From Paenibacillus sp. J5C2022 (lineage in GTDB: Bacteria > Bacillota > Bacilli > Paenibacillales > Paenibacillaceae): 64,000 nucleotides of DNA. Of the stretch, positions 61,029 to 64,000 are shown one piece after another (the first letter of the stretch is position 1; every line of letters begins with the position of its first letter). Location of the stretch: positions 1-64,000 of the forward strand of contig NZ_JAOQJC010000019.1 in NCBI RefSeq assembly GCF_025567625.1. Reading direction: 5' to 3'. The notes under the pieces were generated by a model that saw only the letters and a program-made list of their open reading frames with translations, did no database searches and was not told the origin of the DNA. A program made the position numbers and the translations under genes.

Positions 61029-62501
61029 TCATCCCGCAGTACGCTTGCCGCTGGAGCGCAGCTTCCATGGCTTCTGCAGAAATGCGCCAAGCACATCTTT
61101 GAATCGGATCGGCGCTACAGGCTCCATATAGGGGTGGCCGAACGACTCCAGAGAACACAGGTACAGGAACATGCCGAGCATGCCGATGAAGAAACCGTAC
61201 ATGCCCAGTACAGACGCGCATATGAGCACAAGCAGCCGGAACAGACTGACCGCCCCCGCCAGCGACTGATTCACCAATGTGAATGTCGAGACAGCCGTCA
61301 CCGCTGCGGCTACCAGCATCGTGGGCGAGGTCGCGCCTGCACGAATGGCTGCATCGCCGATAATGAGGCCTCCAACGACAGAGACGGTCTGCCCCACCGG
61401 CCGCGGCAATCGTACCCCTGCTTCCCGGAACAACTCGAATAGCAGCAGCATTAGGAACATCTCCATCGTGGCGGATAACGGCAAGCCGATGCGCGATATC
61501 GTGATCGTAGCCAGCAGCGTGAACGGCACCTGATCGGTATTGAATGATGACAGCGCGATCCAGAAGCCAGGGAGAAATATGCTGAACATCAGCCCCACTA
61601 CCCGCAGCAGACGCTCAATAGACACATAGTAGAAGGGCAGATGCGCATCCTCAGGCGATTTGATCAGCAGCATCATATTGCCCGGACCGATCAGCGCTGC
61701 CGGAGACCCGTCCACCAAGATGGCGAATCTCCCCTTCATCAGCGCATGGACGACATAGTCCGGCCTTCCAATGTAATCGATGAGCGGGAAGAGTGCATAA
61801 GAGCGGTCCGCCAGCCTCTCCTCCAATTCTCCCGCACCGTGCAGAACGGATATATCAATCGCTTCCAATCTGCGTCTCGCTTCATCGATCGTACTGCTGC
61901 TGGCGCCATTCGCCATATACAGCAGGGCTACCTCCGTATTGGACTCCGTTCCGATCTTGAAATTTTCGACATATAAATTGGGGGTGCGAAGCCGCATTCG
62001 CACAAGCGCAATATTGATCGTCAAGCTTTCCACGAAGCCGTCCCTTGGTCCCTTCAACGAGAGCTCCATCGTCGACTCTTCCGGATTCCTTCCCGGCTGA
62101 TGGGCAATATTGTGCTCGAAGAACCCTTCCCGGTCCGAGAATACGAGTATGACGCTGCCGGCGAACAACCTGGCGTACAGGTGGGATGCATTGTAACGGT
62201 CCAGCTCGATGAACCATTCACTGGGATGGGATACCGACTGGCTCTCTTCCTCGACGTCGGGCGATTGCCGGGACCAGCTCTCCAACCGGGGCATTAACCC
62301 CATATGAAACATATTGTTGTCTATTAAGCCGTTGCAATAGAACAGATTCACTTCCAACTCATGCCGGCATCCCAGCACGAGCTTCCGCTGGAACACATCC
62401 TGCGAATAGAGAAGCTTCTGGCGGAACGCTTCCAGCGTAACCGGCTTTTCGTCCCTCTTCTCCTTAGCCGCTTTCTCATTATCCAGCTCCGTTCCGTTCA
62501 T
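61029..62501 (-). CDS. Spore germination receptor subunit, GerA family
   Basis: A 490-residue GerABKA-type protein. The large hydrophilic N-terminal domain runs to about residue 285. Then come membrane helices with GLMFSIFLPGFWIALSSFNT, PLSATMEMFLMLLLFELFRE, VVGGLIIGDAAIRAGATSPT and the PYMEPVAPIRF end. These proteins form the nutrient-sensing channel of the spore inner membrane. The ATG at 62501 overlaps the gerB stop (ATGA) and has GGAGGGG. Confidence 0.92.
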   Translation of the reverse strand: MNGTELDNEKAAKEKRDEKPVTLEAFRQKLLYSQDVFQRKLVLGCRHELEVNLFYCNGLIDNNMFHMGLMPRLESWSRQSPDVEEESQSVSHPSEWFIELDRYNASHLYARLFAGSVILVFSDREGFFEHNIAHQPGRNPEESTMELSLKGPRDGFVESLTINIALVRMRLRTPNLYVENFKIGTESNTEVALLYMANGASSSTIDEARRRLEAIDISVLHGAGELEERLADRSYALFPLIDYIGRPDYVVHALMKGRFAILVDGSPAALIGPGNMMLLIKSPEDAHLPFYYVSIERLLRVVGLMFSIFLPGFWIALSSFNTDQVPFTLLATITISRIGLPLSATMEMFLMLLLFELFREAGVRLPRPVGQTVSVVGGLIIGDAAIRAGATSPTMLVAAAVTAVSTFTLVNQSLAGAVSLFRLLVLICASVLGMYGFFIGMLGMFLYLCSLESFGHPYMEPVAPIRFKDVLGAFLQKPWKLRSSGKRTAG

Positions 62502-63592
62502 GCCGTCCCCTCCTTGCCCTTGTTGATCATGCCGATGCCCGACAATACGATCGTCAACACGATCACGACCGGACCGATATACAGGAACATCTCCTTCATC
62601 CACTGCTTGTAAGGAATCATATTGCCGGCCCAATAGTAGGCGGACAGTCCCAGTACCGTCCCTGCAATGATTGCACCCGCCCATGGACGCTTCATCCGCC
62701 TCACCGGAGAGTACTCCAAGACGACGTACAGCAAGAGAGATACCCGGACAAGCGCTCCCGATAGCCACTGGAATATAGCGAAGAAATCGACATGCTCGAA
62801 GTATCGTCCGATCGTAACCAGCCTCCATTGCGAGAACGCGGGATATCTCATTTTCCCGGCTTCTTCAGGACCGAATTGCGATATCGCGCCCGTCAACGGA
62901 CCGATCGTTAACAAGGCGAGCATAAATACCAGCAAGACGAGATGCTTCCGGCGCAGCCTCCCCCTCATATGATGCTGTACGAACAGCAGGATGAACAGCT
63001 CGCTGAAGGCGGAGATCGTGACAAGACATGCCTGCCAGACAGGAGCGTACCCGTGCTCCAGAACAGGGAGCAAGTAGCGATAATCCTTGTGGGGCAAATT
63101 GGTTGACATGACGAAATCGCCGAGTATGACGACGCCGGGAACGAGGATGCAGCTAATGTATGCGATCGTCCGCAAGCCCAGCATTACTGCATACAGGCAT
63201 ATGCTCAGAAAAGCGGCAATAACGATAGATATCGGGGTTCTTGGCAAATAGGTCGTTGATGTCCAGGAGGAGGTGACGGTTAACGTCTCTGTTCCCATAA
63301 ACAGCAAATATACAAGAAAACCGATGATGAGCAAATAAGCAAAGAAGGGATGCATCCGCTGCTTCAGCCAATGATCAATACGCACGCCGTCAAGCTCATT
63401 CAGCAATCCGTAAAGCGGCAGAAGCGTCCAAGGCAAGATGATGAGCATCGCGAGAATAACGGAAATCCAGGCATCCCGGTGCGCAACCTCCAGCAGGAAA
63501 GGGGCGATCAGCACATGATTGACCAGTCCCCCGGACAATAGGATGATGGCAAGCAACGGCCATATGCCGAATGGCTTGATTGTCATTGTCAT
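62498..63592 (-). CDS. Spore germination receptor permease subunit, GerB family
   Basis: A 364-residue protein of the APC superfamily with ten TM helices, of the endospore germination permease type (LLAIILLSGGLVNHVLIAPF, DAWISVILAMLIILPWTLL, FSELFILLFVQHHM). It binds the amino acid germinant in known receptors. It is the first gene of the operon, giving order B-A-C. A short palindrome CAACCTAAAGGTTG lies about 13-26 bp upstream, between a possible promoter and the ribosome-binding site AAGGAAG. Confidence 0.9.
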   Translation of the reverse strand: MTMTIKPFGIWPLLAIILLSGGLVNHVLIAPFLLEVAHRDAWISVILAMLIILPWTLLPLYGLLNELDGVRIDHWLKQRMHPFFAYLLIIGFLVYLLFMGTETLTVTSSWTSTTYLPRTPISIVIAAFLSICLYAVMLGLRTIAYISCILVPGVVILGDFVMSTNLPHKDYRYLLPVLEHGYAPVWQACLVTISAFSELFILLFVQHHMRGRLRRKHLVLLVFMLALLTIGPLTGAISQFGPEEAGKMRYPAFSQWRLVTIGRYFEHVDFFAIFQWLSGALVRVSLLLYVVLEYSPVRRMKRPWAGAIIAGTVLGLSAYYWAGNMIPYKQWMKEMFLYIGPVVIVLTIVLSGIGMINKGKEGTA

Positions 63593-63662
63593 TCACTTCC
63601 TTCACAACCTAAAGGTTGCCCAGAAGTGAATGACCAGATTCATGAAAGGGTGGAAAAAAGAG

Positions 63663-64000
63663 TTATGCTTTCGTTCTCTGCGAAGCAAGAAACGGGGATA
63701 TGAACCACCAGCCCAATATAGGCGATATGCCAACAGCAAGCATCAGCCAGGTGATTGCGGCTTCTGAATGATTGAATGGAAGAACGAACATGTACGCTGC
63801 GAGGCCTATCAATCGGCCAATCGTCAGCCCGCCTTCCCGAAGCACGACGAACTCCTCTCTCTCTGTCGCGCTCTGCTGGGACTGACCGATTAGATCGAAT
63901 ACGCGAGACGTCATCGGAATGATGTACAAGGGCATGAACAGCGAAGTGCCCACACCGAAAATAAGCAGCGTCGTATAGGTAACGCCGTTGAATAAAGGGA
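63663..64000 (-). CDS. MFS transporter, C-terminal part (5' end outside window)
   Basis: The frame is open to the right window edge and ends at 63663, leaving 112 residues. At least three TM segments are visible (VTYTTLLIFGVGTSLFMPLY, GLAAYMFVLPFN, ITWLMLAVGISPILGWWFIS), followed by a short basic tail. The layout fits the end of a major facilitator protein. The substrate is unknown. It is upstream of the germination operon in the same direction, with 70 bp between. Confidence 0.6.
   Translation of the reverse strand, partial: PLFNGVTYTTLLIFGVGTSLFMPLYIIPMTSRVFDLIGQSQQSATEREEFVVLREGGLTIGRLIGLAAYMFVLPFNHSEAAITWLMLAVGISPILGWWFISPFLASQRTKA

Overview
The window looks like a chromosomal segment of a Paenibacillus-type endospore-forming Firmicute. 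The support is endospore genes (CotF-like coat protein, a GerA/GerB/GerC nutrient receptor), strong AGGAGG ribosome binding sites, SLH surface proteins, an EcsAB transporter, SinR/SinI regulators and a lasso peptide locus of the paeninodin type known from Paenibacillus. Almost every gene is on the minus strand. No rRNA, tRNA, IS element or CRISPR array was seen.

Layout. 1-2718: 5' part of a secreted double RCC1-propeller protein, running off the left edge. 2966-5108: sensor kinase and response regulator. 5168-16117: mostly household genes (EcsBA, SLH protein, DEAD-box helicase, dehydrogenase, CheX-like protein, HRDC protein, membrane acyltransferase, two small proteins, dicarboxylate-type symporter). 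16332-17102: metallophosphoesterase. 17168-22862: a complete phosphorylated-lasso-peptide operon in the order cyclase, precursor, kinase, RRE protein, protease, exporter. Its 49-codon precursor gene (20761-20910) is easily missed. 23206-23714: sinR and sinI, convergent to each other; sinR is divergent from the lasso operon. 23954-51465: a very large exopolysaccharide region. It holds galE; an 11-gene operon (25111-39064) with glycosyltransferases, pyruvyltransferase, flippase, acetyltransferase, a beta-helix protein, a GH88/GH105-type hydrolase and a nucleotidyltransferase; a lone acetyltransferase gene on the plus strand; an eps-like operon (39896-50955) from chain-length regulator and kinase to aminotransferase; and a second SinR-like gene. 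52036-58953: exonuclease, two aminotransferases, ArsC/Spx-like protein, pseudouridine synthase, cobalamin adenosyltransferase and an Lrp-type regulator, with two arrays of related 51-bp tandem repeats at 51690-51926 and 56519-57158. 59140-63592: coat proteins and the germination receptor operon. 63663-64000: end of an MFS-like gene.

The main result is a regulatory network readable in the DNA. Seven 16-bp palindromes close to GTTCTTTATAAAGAAC, which match the GTTCTYT half-site known for Bacillus SinR, occur at 23002, 25017, 39120, 49512, 51005, 51536 and 51601. Two fill the -35/-10 spacer exactly (wzz-like gene and sinR2). Two lie 8 bp downstream of the -10 box with identical geometry (lasso operon and second EPS operon). 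The simplest reading is that biofilm matrix genes and a lasso peptide are repressed by the same SinR/SinI switch. The second EPS operon begins with a nucleotidyltransferase of the kind reported next to phosphorylated lasso peptides in Bacillus, which raises the possibility that its product acts on the lasso peptide.

Functions are assigned from motifs and remembered family features. No database search was run, so substrate specificities are inferences.
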